DNA from: Viola odorata
Lineage: Eukaryota; Streptophyta; Magnoliopsida; Malpighiales; Violaceae
Direction: 5' to 3'
DNA: 64,000 bases
Assembly: GCA_963691705.1 (NCBI GenBank)
Contig: OY829540.1
Location: 42,258,158 to 42,322,157, forward strand
The notes under the pieces were generated by a model, which was given only the letters and a program-made list of their open reading frames with translations, did no database searches and had not been told where the DNA came from. Made by a program: the position numbers and the translations under genes. Of this stretch, positions 21,169-31,645 are shown one piece after another; position 1 is the stretch's first letter; each line of letters starts with the position of its first letter.

Positions 21169-22644
21169 CAGTGGCTCGAAGAGCTGGATGTAAATACGAG
21201 GGCCTCCCCTTTAAATACCTGGGATCCTACGTGGGGCTGAACCCGCGGAGGATTTCTAGTTGGGATTTTCTCCTCCAAGCCCTGCGTAAGAGGCTTGCTA
21301 CTTGGAAGGGAGCTTTACTCTCGGTGGGTGGAAGAATGACGCTCATTAAATCTGTATTAAACAGCATACCCATGTATAATGTGTCTATCTATCTTATGCC
21401 GAGAGGTATTGTCAGGCCCTGTGAAAGTATCATGCGCCACTTCTTATGGAGTGGAGGTGATCACTCGAAGGGTTTGGCGAAGGTTAGATGGGAGGTTGTC
21501 ACCCGCTCGATGGAGGCTGGTGGTTTGCGTCTGGGCTGTCTACATACCCGTAACATTGTGTTCCTGTTTAAATGGATTTGGGGGGTGTTCAAGGGTGACA
21601 AGAAGTTGTGGGTAGAACTGATACAGAAGGAGTATAAGTTCACAGCTATGGGAGACCTCTGGCTAATGGATGAGTCGCATATGTCTCCTATTTGGAGCGA
21701 AATCATGCGCTCGTATGGAAGGGTGTCATCGACGTTTAGCTTATGGCAAAGCCATACGAAAATAAATATAGGGAGTGGTAAGGATGTGAGGCTCTGATGG
21801 GACGTTTGGGCTAGTAGGGTGCCGCTGGTAATTAAATTTCCACGGTTATACTCCCTATCCTGTAATCGTATGGGGTTGGTTCAGGATTTTGGTCACTAGG
21901 AGGGGGTTGTTTGGACTTGGGATTGGAGTTGGCGTCCGGGTCTCTTTGAATGAGAGGTAGATGCTTTGGGCAACCTTCAAGATAGCCTTCCAGTGCCTAG
22001 ATTCACCAGCAGCAAGACTGAGGTGAAGTGGGACTTAGAGAATTCGGGGGAGTATACCATTAGGTCATGGAGAGAGGGGCTGGAGAATTTTCGCTTGGGA
22101 GGGGCTGTCAATGCAACGCTCCAGTCGTGTTGGAAGGTTCAGACTCCTCACCGTGTTAGTTTCTTTCTGTGGTTGTCCATGCAAGGTCGTCTTGCTACTA
22201 GAGACTACTTATGGTGATGTAACATCATTCCGCAAGAGGAGAACCGTTGCCCGTTGTGCATGGAACAAGGCGAAGACATTCACCACTTGTTTCTGCACTG
22301 TGGAGCTGCTGACACGCTTTGGGAGCAACTGGTTATCTGGGCAGGTTGCTACTGGGTGCATCCTAGGAATATTGAGGACGTGTGGGTATCATGGTCTAAT
22401 CTTCTAACAGCTCACTCGAAGGCAGCTAAGGAGATGTAGGAGACTCTTCTCGCTGTTGCCATGTGGTCCTTGTGGTTACATCGTAATGCGGTTATTTTTC
22501 GTCAAGAGATGTTGTGTCCCCGTCGAGTCTTCACTTCTGCATTTGGTCATTGGAAATGTTGGATTATCAGCAAGGACCATAGCTTTCCATACACGGTGGA
22601 GCAGATGATGCAGTCCCTGGATTGGCTGTATAAGTGGGGTTGAT
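21169..22644 (+). pseudogene. LINE reverse transcriptase C-terminus and zf-RVT domain
   Basis: RT thumb and connection region to about 21797, zf-RVT domain at about 22110-22320, then a C-terminal part with SLWLHRNAVIFRQE near 22465-22510. At least three in-frame stops and changes of frame near 21800 and 22110 make it inactive. The last residues LDWLYKWG precede the 3' untranslated region. The zf-RVT pattern Cys-Pro-Leu-Cys plus His-His and Cys is intact. Confidence 0.75.
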
Positions 22645-22830
22645 GGTAGCTAGGTCTGTCTGTGTTGTTGGTGTCATGTAGGTTGCTAGCTTTGTCCTTG
22701 TTTTGATCAGCTTTGGGCGCTGGTTGTCAGCTGCCGTGAGCTGCGTGTTTGTATATTCTTCTTCCTTTCTTCTGCAGCCATTTGCCTAATGGCTTTAATA
22801 AAGATTCTCCTACTTATTAAAAAAAATCAA
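21169..22830 (+). mobile_element. L1-like LINE 3' part, split by element C
   Basis: Encodes the end of a LINE RT (KYLGSYVGLNPRR, GGRMTLIKSVLNSIP, FLWSGGDHSKGLAKVRW) and then a zf-RVT region with CPLC and HHLFLHC. A 3' untranslated segment ends in AATAAAGATT and an A-run at about 22820-22830. Several stops interrupt it (TGA at the end of 22215, TAG near 22437). The start is abrupt at the LTR end of element C, so C inserted into this LINE; its 5' half is not visible. Confidence 0.8.
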
Positions 22831-23679
22831 CAAGAACTTACAAAAATTAATGAACTAAGTTATCAACATGAACTTACTAGATTATATGATGCTCAAACTA
22901 AATATTAATTATTTATTATAATATTTACTTTTTCAATAGACGTATTTATGTATATAATTATTAAACAACATCCCTAAAACAAATTCATACTCTATGATAT
23001 CAATGTAAAATGTATATAGTTAATTTTATAATTAGTTAATTAATGGAGTATTTAATTAATATTGATTAATTGTATGAGTTATTCAACCTTTTATTTAAAT
23101 GCACATTGTATAATAAACAATTTAAGTATAACAACTATTATACAAATAATCCAATTAAAAAAAAATAGTTTCCGATGGAGAAACCAACCCTAAGCGCTAA
23201 ATGGAATCCATTTCCGACGGCAAAAGCCGTCAAAATATTTGTTTGACGCTTATGTCTATCGGAAAACATCTATATTTTTTGACAGAGAAGGCCATCGAAA
23301 CAATTTTTTTGTTTTCGACAGCTTTGCCTGTCGAAACATATAGATGTTTTCTGACATACATGTTCGTCGGAAACCTTTTTTTGGTTGAAAACGGCACACG
23401 TTTTCGACACACTCTGTGGTCGAAATGTTTTCAATGGCCTATTTGGTCGAAAACTTTTTGTGCTAAATTGGGATGCCAACTCTTTTTCTTTGGCGCTCAA
23501 AGTCTTCGACGGAATGGTTGTCGAAAAGTATTTTTTATGGTCTTTTTAGTCGAAAAAATTGAGCGTCAAGTTGGGATGCCAACTTTTTTCCTTTGACGCT
23601 CAATATTTTCGACGAAGTGGCCGTCGAAAACACTTTTTTACGAAAATGGCCGTCGAAAATATTGACATTTCTATAGTCG
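22831..23679 (+). mobile_element. CACTA-like transposon end
   Basis: From about 23205 to 23679 short imperfect palindromes repeat, each with TTTTCGAC or TTCCGACG paired with GTCGAAAA. Subterminal arrays of this kind are known from CACTA (En/Spm) elements. The array ends in TTCTATAGTC at 23670-23679, which reads GACTATAGAA on the minus strand, one base from a CACTA terminus. A short open stretch at 22828-22908 (QQELTKINELSYQHEL) could be the tail of a transposon ORF. The left end is absent because the LINE lies there. The assignment is tentative. Confidence 0.45.
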
Positions 23680-23996
23680 AAAAGAAATTGAAAGGTAAGA
23701 AAATGAGAAAAAAGAAAGCTAAGAGAACGAACACGAAGCCAACAAGAAAGTTGGAGACAAAGGGATGATCACGATCCCCTTCATGAAATTAACTACACCT
23801 GATGGTGATGATGACAATGGCAGCGATGACGATGATGATCTTCCTGTGCGGATAGAAGCTACAGTGTAAGTTACAGCTGCAGATGATAAAAGAGAGAAGA
23901 CGAAGAGTAGAGAAATGTAAGCTACTTTAAAGAGTAAGTACTGATCCGTCCATTCAAGAAGTAGTTGAGGAAGACGGAAAAGAGAAGATCTATGAG

Positions 23997-24959
23997 CAGT
24001 GGCGGATCCAGGAATTTTATTCAGGAGGGGCGGGGGTGCTGCCCCCAACTTTTTTTTTTTTAGTATTTTAAAGGGAAGGTAAGCGAGCTGAACGAAAAAT
24101 TGGAAAAATGCTTATAAGTATTTATATCCGTCACTAAATAACAAATATTCAAATAAACTTAACAAAATGATAAATAAAAAGACAATATATTGATTATACA
24201 ACGATTACTATGGATTTTTCTTATATAATACACCTGCATCTGCATGTGTACGTATTTTCACAAATTCTTCTTGCAATGAAGCGATTATGAATTATTTTTT
24301 TAAACACTAAGATTTTTTTATTGTTTGACGACCCACTGAAATAGGCATTGTCATGTTAACATAATTGATATTGTTATTCTTATTTAAAGAGAAAAAATAA
24401 AATTATGTGATTATTTTTAATAAATAAACATGAGAAAATAAAAGAGGAAAAGTAAGAGAAATACGATAATAATAATTTAAAAAAAAACTGTCTGGTAATA
24501 GTTATGGAAGAAACGAGGTAGTTTAAAGGATATTGGTCTTGTGGTTCAAAGTTTACATACTTGGTGGAGAAGAATAATTTAGAAAAAAAACTGTCTGCCA
24601 TAATCAAAGTTTACATAATTTTATCTATTTTAAATTATTTTAGTACGAATAAAATAAATCATGACTCGGTAAGTTTGGGGATTAAAATGACAGTCCAAAA
24701 TTTTTAACAATCTTGACTTGGTTTTGCTGCAATAAAGAAAAGAAAAGAAATGTGAGAAGTGGGATTTGAACCCACGCTTGACTTGGTTTTGCTGCAATAA
24801 AGAAAAGAAAAGAAATGAAATGTGAGAAATGAGAAGTGGGATTTGAACCCACGCCCTCTTGGGCAAGAACCCATGCCTTAGACCACTCGGTCATGATTAA
24901 TATTGCTTAATAAATTAATATGTTCATTCAATTAAATATTTTTTTGGGCTCCGCCACTG
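23997..24959. mobile_element. Non-autonomous hAT-type element, copy 1
   Basis: Ends CAGTGGCGGATCC and GGCTCCGCCACTG are inverted repeats, and an exact 8-bp duplication TCTATGAG flanks it (23989-23996 and 24960-24967). The 8-bp length is characteristic of the hAT superfamily. No transposase is encoded. The first 180 bases closely match copy 2 at 29283. The right part carries tRNA-like sequence, with its T-arm piece duplicated. Confidence 0.85.
24731..24895 (-). other. tRNA-like sequence inside hAT copy 1
   Basis: On the minus strand GACCGAGTGGTCTAAGGC resembles the D-arm/A box of Leu- or Ser-type tRNAs, and GTGGGTTCAAATCCCAC is a good T-arm/B box. The anticodon arm has an abnormal loop and the acceptor ends do not pair, so it is not a functional tRNA. 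The T-arm and about 45 bases of neighbouring sequence are repeated at about 24710-24780 and 24775-24853. Confidence 0.55.
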
Positions 24960-25224
24960 TCTATGAGGTAGAAATTAGCCAAGAAGATGAAAGATGAAGG
25001 GTTATTTGAGTGAATAACCCTAAATATGATCTTGCATGATTCTTTATAGAACTCCATCGTCTCCTCATCATCTTGCACATAATTTGTGTATTATAATAAT
25101 GTGTTTTTAATTTATTAATTTCCAGGAGTCAGAGGCGAAACTTGGATGATTTCTCTAGTAGAGACTTCAAACTCCAAGAATCATAAAAGAATGGGGAGGC
25201 GTGTGTATATATATAGTAGAGATT

Positions 25225-25735
25225 TTACACGAATGTGTTTATAATGTTGTTATTTGAATTGTGGTGAAGTATAACATGAGATATTTACGATATATGTAAA
25301 TTTTATAATATTTAATAAATTTATAAATTAATTAATGATCGATATTTATTTAAACTATCGTTACATCATGTGGTATAAAACATATATATAGCACACACCT
25401 GGTGGAGAAGAATAGGTATGAATGGTATTAGGTTTTCCCAACTGGAAAAGGACGTATTAATTGTTACTCTTGGATTTTATTAATACGTACGTTATCGGCA
25501 ATACTTGATTTGAATTTGGGATAAATGTAACAGAACAGTTAATTAATTAGCATCTACATAAATTATTGTATATTAATAATATGATATATAGTTGTCCGCT
25601 CTTAAACCACTCAAAGCGTCTCTGTAATAAAAACAAAATTAATTACTTATTTCATCATATAAAAAAATAACTCTCTATACTATATTTTCAAGAGAAAATT
25701 GTAATTAATAATATATAATGTCTTATGTTTATTGG
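25225..25735. repeat. Duplicated upstream segment, copy 1
   Basis: Nearly the same sequence recurs at 34682 to about 35250, from CGAATGTGTTTATAATG through GGAAAAGGACGTATTAATTG to TATAATGTCTTATG. It lies on the 5' side of the pseudogene at 23.7-25.1 kb, so it is its upstream region. A weaker match to the region 5' of the intact gene (29120-29275) is visible around the CTGGAAAAGGACG word. Confidence 0.8.
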
Positions 25736-27128
25736 CTAGTTACTTGAGATGCTAATTAATAGAAAATATATTTGTAGATTTTTTAAAAATACATTTAGAG
25801 TTATACTATTTAATAAAACATCAAATTTTTCATTACTATTATCTGCATTAAATTATATATTCTATCTTTTATTAATAATGTTTCTTATATTTGTCTATTA
25901 ATTTCAAATAATGATTATAATTTAAATTAATTAACTATGTTTTAAATTTTAGTTACTTGTATATTATTACATGCTTGGAAAAATAATTATGTATTTTATT
26001 TTGGTATCCTTAAATCTTGTGGATCAAAACTAATTTTACTCGCATTTGACCGATCCATTAAAAACAACGTGCACACAATAGGTAATTTCTCCATACACAA
26101 AGATTGATCCTCTAATCTTTTTTTAAATAGATTTTTTTTTTAATACGCAGTGGTATATATAATATTAGAAATCATGAGAATATGACATTAAGAAACATAG
26201 GATTCAGGACAAAAGTCAAAAAAAATATAAAAGACTGTCTACTCTAACTTGTCCCTCCCCACGAATATAGCCACGAAGAAAAGAGCATCATCAACACCGA
26301 ATTATATGGAAACAAGGGATCTCTACTTTTCATCCAATTCTGCCAGGAGGAAAATATGAGGCTTAAGGTTCGGAAAAAGCAGAATACCTGTGTCAAATCA
26401 CTCACACCAACCACAGGTTGGTGAATAGTCTATAAAATTAACTTATTGTGAAAATAAACCTATTTCAATTTATATTTTTTTTAAATGAAAAATCTCTATC
26501 TTATTTTAAAAGGAAAACTGCATAAAAATAATCTTATAATTTACAATATATTATACTTCGACTCCTATAATTTAAAAGCTTATAATGTACATTCTATAGT
26601 TTCCTAAAAGTTGTAATTCTTTTACTTTTACGAAATGGTAGAAAAATTTAGCTGATTTGAAAGAAAATATAATAAATAAATAAATTAAACAGAAATTTAA
26701 ATAATATTAATATGAAAAAAATTTAAAAACAAAAGTTTAAATAAATATTTGTTTACTCTCTAAGGTCTTACCATTTTTTATTTAATTAAATTGATGATGT
26801 TTTGACACTACCTATATGGCCTTCCGTGAGCTGTATAAAAAATTACGGTCCTAAATTATTATATATCAATAATTAATGAACTTTTTTTATATAAAAAAAT
26901 TGCTGATCGTTTGTACTAAAAATAAATAATTAAAGATATAGGCCAAAGAAAAAGGGACAAAGTTATCCCCAAAAAATATTCGCATAATTTTACCAAATTT
27001 TGACCTATATGTTTGACATATTGGTAAAGTCTGTTATATAGTAAGAAGAAAATACAACCTACGTCCTCACTTCTTCTCTCTACCTCGGGATTTTATATAT
27101 ATTTTGATATTGTTAAATATATGCTTCT
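25736..27128. other. AT-rich intergenic DNA
   Basis: Low-complexity AT-rich sequence with no open frame, RNA or delimited repeat that I can support. Confidence 0.5.
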
Positions 27129-27415
27129 TCCTCCGTAATTTTTTAATTGTTCATTAATCAGTATGATCATATTTGTTTTTGTTTTTTTAGTAGTCCACTT
27201 TCATATCAAATGTCATTTTTTATATTTACAATGCCAAAAATCAATTAACAATATATTTTTAGAATCCATGATTAGTATTTATTGAATTATTTTTAAAAAT
27301 TGATAGATTCAAAATATAATTAAAACTTAAAATACTCTAAAAATACAACAATTAATCATTTTTTTGGGTTTATATATTCAGTTAAATAGACAGATAGCTA
27401 AAAAATTACGAAGGA
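27129..27415. mobile_element. Probable Stowaway-like MITE
   Basis: TTCCTCCGTAATTTTTTA at 27129-27146 faces its near-perfect inverse at 27398-27415. The terminal sequence resembles Stowaway ends. No clean TA duplication is seen, so boundaries are approximate. Confidence 0.5.
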
Positions 27416-27513
27416 AATATATAGCAATAGTAGTTGCGGTGTATATGGTCGAATTTTGTGGAGTTTTAAGATTCTAATTTAAATTTTATCAATTTCACCA
27501 AATATCCACGACC

Positions 27514-27733
27514 TAGTGGTGGAAACTGGGTCAAATTTTAGGGGAGGGGAAAATAGGATTAATTTTTTCCAAAGCTAAAAGAATGAAACTTTAAAGACTT
27601 TTATATAATAATTATATATTTTTTTGGGCAAATGTGAATAATTAATAAAATAAAACTAAAATTTTAGGGGCCGAGAGAAAGAATAAAAATAAATAAAGGG
27701 TCACCCTCTCGCTCCCAAGAGGCTCCACCACTG
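27514..27733. mobile_element. Short degenerate relative of the hAT-type family
   Basis: Ends TAGTGGTGGAAAC and GGCTCCACCACTG are inverted repeats related to those of the copies at 23997 and 29283. The interior keeps the GGGGAGGGG-rich start and an AGGGTCACCCTC segment. Flanking 8-mers CCACGACC and CCACCATT agree at five positions only, so the target duplication is decayed or absent. Confidence 0.45.
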
Positions 27734-27909
27734 CCACCATTTATGCAAATATAACCGTAAAACATACATGCATATAGTTTAATTTCAGGTTGACATTCAC
27801 ATATTCAAATAACATGCGCATAGTATGCAATTAACTAATTATATATAAACAATTTTTTTTTTTTTGATAAGTTAAGGTGGGTACTTTGTCACCGGCATAC
27901 ACATTATTC

Positions 27910-29010
27910 TTAAACATCGATTTGACTTACAACCCCATCCTTAGACTTTAGAGGAACAAACTGATCACCCAAATAACAGTCTTCATCATCATCAGTAGCA
28001 CTGTGATCAAATAAAACAGACTTGTCGATAATCTCATGGTGGTAAGATTTGCAAACTGAGTAGAAAACAGTTTGAACAACTAGTCCGAACAAGTACAACA
28101 CAAGTACCACCAACAAACAGACCATCCCAAACCAAAGCTTGTTGATCACCTTCCCGGTAGCCGCTGAAGTTGACTGATCTCCTACTCCATCCATCATCAG
28201 TTTCTTGAAAAACTGTTGAATTGCTACATAACAGAACTGGAACTTTAAGAACATGATCACACCCACCCGTACTTTCCCTTTCATCAAAGCCCCGCTCCTA
28301 ATCATAGCTCCCAACCCACTCTCCTCCTCCTCCACGGAAACAACCGTAGAGACTTGCCAAACTACTTGAAGATAAACAAACCCGACGAGAAACACGAGAA
28401 ACAAAGCAACCAAAATTACGTAAAGGATCCACGTTCTTGGTAGAAAAAAATTCCACGTCTTAAAAACCAAGAACATGAGAAAGAAAGCTACGATAACGTA
28501 CATCAGACCAACAAGAAAATTGTAGACAAAGGTTAGGGTGAGGCGTTTCAAAACCCTACGGAAGGCGACCTTATTACTCGTAGTAGCGATCATCTCCTTG
28601 AGATTATGTACTGTACTACTACTAATAGTAGTGTAAGTAACCGCTGCAGTTGATAAAAGAGAGAAAAGGAGGAGTAGAGAGGCTTTAGCCGATTTGAAGA
28701 GGAAGTAGTGGATGAATTCCTGAGTGGAGATGCTGTTACCATCATGCTTGGATGGTGTAATATTTGTGGAGTTGTTGACAATATATTGTGTGTAAACTTG
28801 GATTTGGAACATGTTAGGAAAGAGGAGGTTTGAGAGGTAGACGTTGGCCAAGAAGATGAGAGATAGAGGGAGGATAAAAGCTAGGGTTATTTGGGTGAAC
28901 AACATTTTTTTGCAAGAAAATAATATGATCTTGCATGATTCTTTGTAGATCCCCATTACACCAAGAAACTTCATCTCCTCATCAGCTCCTTGCACATAAT
29001 TTTTGTACAT
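27910..29010 (-). CDS. Multi-pass membrane protein of a plant-specific family, 366 aa
   Basis: The only host gene here that looks intact. It is a single open exon from ATG at 29010 to the stop at 27910. Six hydrophobic segments are visible at about residues 38-60, 108-130, 160-183, 193-217, 247-268 and 292-318. The N-terminus is short and soluble and the C-terminal tail is acidic (ATDDDEDCYLGDQ). The layout FLGVMGIYKESCKIIL followed by TM segments resembles uncharacterised Arabidopsis membrane proteins of the At4g19950/At1g31130 type; molecular function is unknown to me. An alternative in-frame Met lies at residue 13. A truncated paralogue is at 23690-25090. AT-rich repeats and transposons surround it on both sides. 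Confidence 0.75.
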   Translation of the reverse strand: MYKNYVQGADEEMKFLGVMGIYKESCKIILFSCKKMLFTQITLAFILPLSLIFLANVYLSNLLFPNMFQIQVYTQYIVNNSTNITPSKHDGNSISTQEFIHYFLFKSAKASLLLLFSLLSTAAVTYTTISSSTVHNLKEMIATTSNKVAFRRVLKRLTLTFVYNFLVGLMYVIVAFFLMFLVFKTWNFFLPRTWILYVILVALFLVFLVGFVYLQVVWQVSTVVSVEEEESGLGAMIRSGALMKGKVRVGVIMFLKFQFCYVAIQQFFKKLMMDGVGDQSTSAATGKVINKLWFGMVCLLVVLVLYLFGLVVQTVFYSVCKSYHHEIIDKSVLFDHSATDDDEDCYLGDQFVPLKSKDGVVSQIDV

Positions 29011-29282
29011 GGCTACCAGCTGTAGACTGTAGTTGTAAATATAATTATGTTTAAATTTCCAGTTGTGATTTCATCAAAAGTACAAGATTTGGATAAATAT
29101 ATATATATATTGTCAATTTGGTTTGGCGGAGAAGTATATAAAAATAAAAATATGTATAAACTTATCATTTTGTCTTGATGGAGAACGTCTATTTCTGCAT
29201 GCATGCCTAGATTTTTCCGACTGGAAAAAGACGCATTTGTCACTATTCTACCTTATTATTACCGATATATCGAACTCACAAC
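29011..29282 (-). promoter_or_regulatory. Upstream region of the membrane-protein gene
   Basis: On the minus strand an (AT)n-rich run (TATATATATATATTTA) at about 29092-29108 lies some 85-100 bases 5' of the ATG and could supply the TATA element. The word CTGGAAAAAGACG near 29220 is shared with the duplicated upstream segments at 25.4 and 34.9 kb. The hAT-type element copy 2 begins at 29283. Confidence 0.35.
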
Positions 29283-30596
29283 CAGGGACGGATCCAGGAT
29301 TAGAATTTAGGAGGCGGGGTGCCCCCGAAATTTTTTTTTATAGTATTTTAAAGGGAAGATAATCGAGCTGAACGAAAAATTGGAAAAAGGCTTAAGAGTA
29401 TTTATATCCGTCGCTAAGTAATAAATATTTAGATAAACTTAACAAAAAGATAAATAAGAAGACAATATAGAAAAAAATTAATTATACATTAGAATTCATA
29501 CAATATACGTACTTTTTACAATTGTTCTTTACGAGTTTTCATTTTTTGATATCCTTGTATGATTCTCTCATTCTCTACACTATCAAAAAAAAAATTTCAA
29601 CAAAAGTGATCAAACAATCATTTAACATATCATCTCTCATACGGTTCCGAAGTCGATTCTTCACAATGCTCATATACGAAAAAGTCATTTCCACTATCGC
29701 AATTTTGATTAAATAATTTTGCCGCCCACTTTTTTCTGATATATCAATTAATCAACTTTGCCATCAATATTTTCAACGTTAGATAGAATTGTAACTCCAT
29801 TAGTATTGACCAAAATGATAGTCAAGAGGTTTAAAATTTTACCGAAGATTTCATTTTAGTCTCTTAATTAAAAAAATCTAAGAAATAATAATTAAAAGAT
29901 CGTGAAATATTGTAAAAATAAGATCTTTTTAAAAAATTCAGTTTATTATCACTTGATTTTTTTAGTTTTTATTATCACAAAATTTAATCATAGGAAGATG
30001 GAGATGGGAATAAGTTGTTAGAGATTTAGTTTTTCTATAATGAAAATATTTATCACAATTAATAGAGATTTTAATTCCTTTCATAATTAATTGGCCTCAA
30101 TACTATCTTAACCACTTAATTTTTTTAATGGACAAGATTGGTTAAAATGTACCAGTTTGTTTCTCGATCTATTTATTTTTGAGCAAAAAGTAGACTATAA
30201 TTATTAGTATTATAATCAATGTGAAATTTATTTCTAGAGGGTAAAAAAGAGAATAATTGATAAATTAGTAACAAATCAATTATTTTTTTAGGGATTGTCA
30301 TAATTTTTTAAGCTTAAAAAAGGGGTGAATTAAAGAAGAAGAAAAAAGAATTCTGACTTGTGTGTGTTTTGTTCGTTAGGGTAGAAGAAGGAAAAACCAA
30401 TAAATAAGCAATAACATGAAAACCAATAAATAAGCAAAAACATGAAAATGCCTCACTGGGCTCGAACCGGGGACTTATTGTTACGTACTCACACGCTCTA
30501 CCGCTGAGCTATGGACCATTATTGAGATAACTTCTCATCTACTTAGATATATTAAGTTTTTTTGATTGGGCCAACCCTGGCCTGGATCCGTCCCTG
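29283..30596. mobile_element. Non-autonomous hAT-type element, copy 2
   Basis: Ends CAGGGACGGATCCAGG and CCTGGATCCGTCCCTG are inverted, flanked by an exact 8-bp duplication CTCACAAC (29275-29282 and 30597-30604). The first 190 bases closely match copy 1 (AGTATTTTAAAGGGAAG, then GCTGAACGAAAAATTGGAAAA). It has no transposase and carries a different tRNA-like sequence from copy 1, at its right end. Confidence 0.85.
30448..30519 (-). other. tRNA-like sequence inside hAT copy 2
   Basis: Minus strand GGTCCATAGCTCAGCGGTAGAGC has a sound D-arm/A box, and CCGGTTCGAGCCC is a B box. The T-stem has two mismatches and the acceptor arms do not pair, so I treat it as a tRNA-derived remnant, not a gene. Confidence 0.5.
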
Positions 30597-30708
30597 CTCA
30601 CAACCTATATATATTATAAAGATAGTGTGCACCAACCAATTAAATACAACCTCATGTGCACTATTCTATGATTTTCCAGATGTATTTGGAAGAAACTTAA
30701 TTCATAAA

Positions 30709-31645
30709 TGATACGATCCTTGTTAGGCTTGGACCGATGCTCCTGTTGCGATCGTTGTTCAAGAATGGACTTCGTGCGGAAATACTTCGAATTGAACCCA
30801 AACGTGCGCTGACCCTGCTAAGTCGTGATGCCTATCCAACCCAGCTACGCGAATGCGGATCTTGATTGAACTCCTAACCCTCTAACCAGCAATTGGTTAG
30901 CAATCTAGGCAATCGAACAATGGGGGTGAACTTTCGATTTACTTGAGTGGTTCTTCGAGCGTTCGGACTCAAAGGATTCAAGGTTCTGCGAGACTTAAAT
31001 TTAACTCAGTATTGGTAAAACAAAAGTCTGATTTTATTAAGCCAAGCGGCTGCCTTAAATAGGCGCAAGAAATACAAATCCTACGAGAACTAGAACTTCT
31101 ATCTATACAAGAATTCGACTTGAACAAAAGCTGAAATAATTAATTAAATTAATTATAATACTAGTACTAAGAGTATTAGTAGACCCAAGCAATCCTACAT
31201 ACGGTAGGATTGCGCAATGCGCGTCCTTCCTCAAATCGAAGTCCTTGGTGCGCTAGGACTTGCGCATGCGTTGACCCGCTCGGCCATTCTCCCAAACGCA
31301 TCGGGCGTTTGACTTGAAACTCCAGTAGCCTCTTCTAGACCCTTGAAGCTATCTTGTCACTCGGCTGGAGCTCGGTAAATATTTCCCAAGTCTGACTTGG
31401 CTCGGGCGTCCGTTCCGTAGGCTCTAGCGTGCGCGTTGGGCGCGACCAGCAGCGTCACTAAGCGCGGCGTGTGCACTCGTAGTACGGACTCATCCAGCAT
31501 AGCCTCACGTTGAATCTCGTCATGTAGGAACAAGGAAAGCTGGCTGGACAGGCGCTTGCTATGCTAGCGCGTCATCGGGCCAAGTGGCGGCAAGGGCGGG
31601 CATGAAGGTGCGGCGTGCGTGCGATGTGTACTAGGGTTCGCATCA
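30709..31645 (-). repeat. 3' LTR of element D
   Basis: On the minus strand 937 bp from TGATGCGAACCC to GGATCGTATCA, preceded by the polypurine tract GAAGGGGGAGGGAC (31646-31659). The pol frame ends inside it, at 31564. With no 5' LTR present its age cannot be estimated. Confidence 0.75.

Larger units (their letters stand above)
23690..25090 (-). pseudogene. Truncated paralogue of the membrane-protein gene at 27910-29010
   Basis: Two blocks match the intact gene. Positions 23690-23996 match the part encoding roughly residues 55-180 (LFSLLSSAAVTYT is nearly identical to the second membrane segment). Positions 24968-25090 match the N-terminal coding part and start region (GATCTTGCATGATTCTTTATAGA). 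The blocks were one sequence before the hAT-type element at 23997-24959 inserted between them, with TCTATGAG duplicated. The C-terminal half is missing, cut off at the CACTA-like end. Frame breaks are numerous. Confidence 0.75.

Noticed and set aside
24834..24895. Functional Leu or Ser tRNA gene
   Set aside because: Good A and B boxes but abnormal anticodon loop and unpaired acceptor ends.
30448..30519. Functional tRNA gene
   Set aside because: T-stem mismatches and no acceptor pairing.
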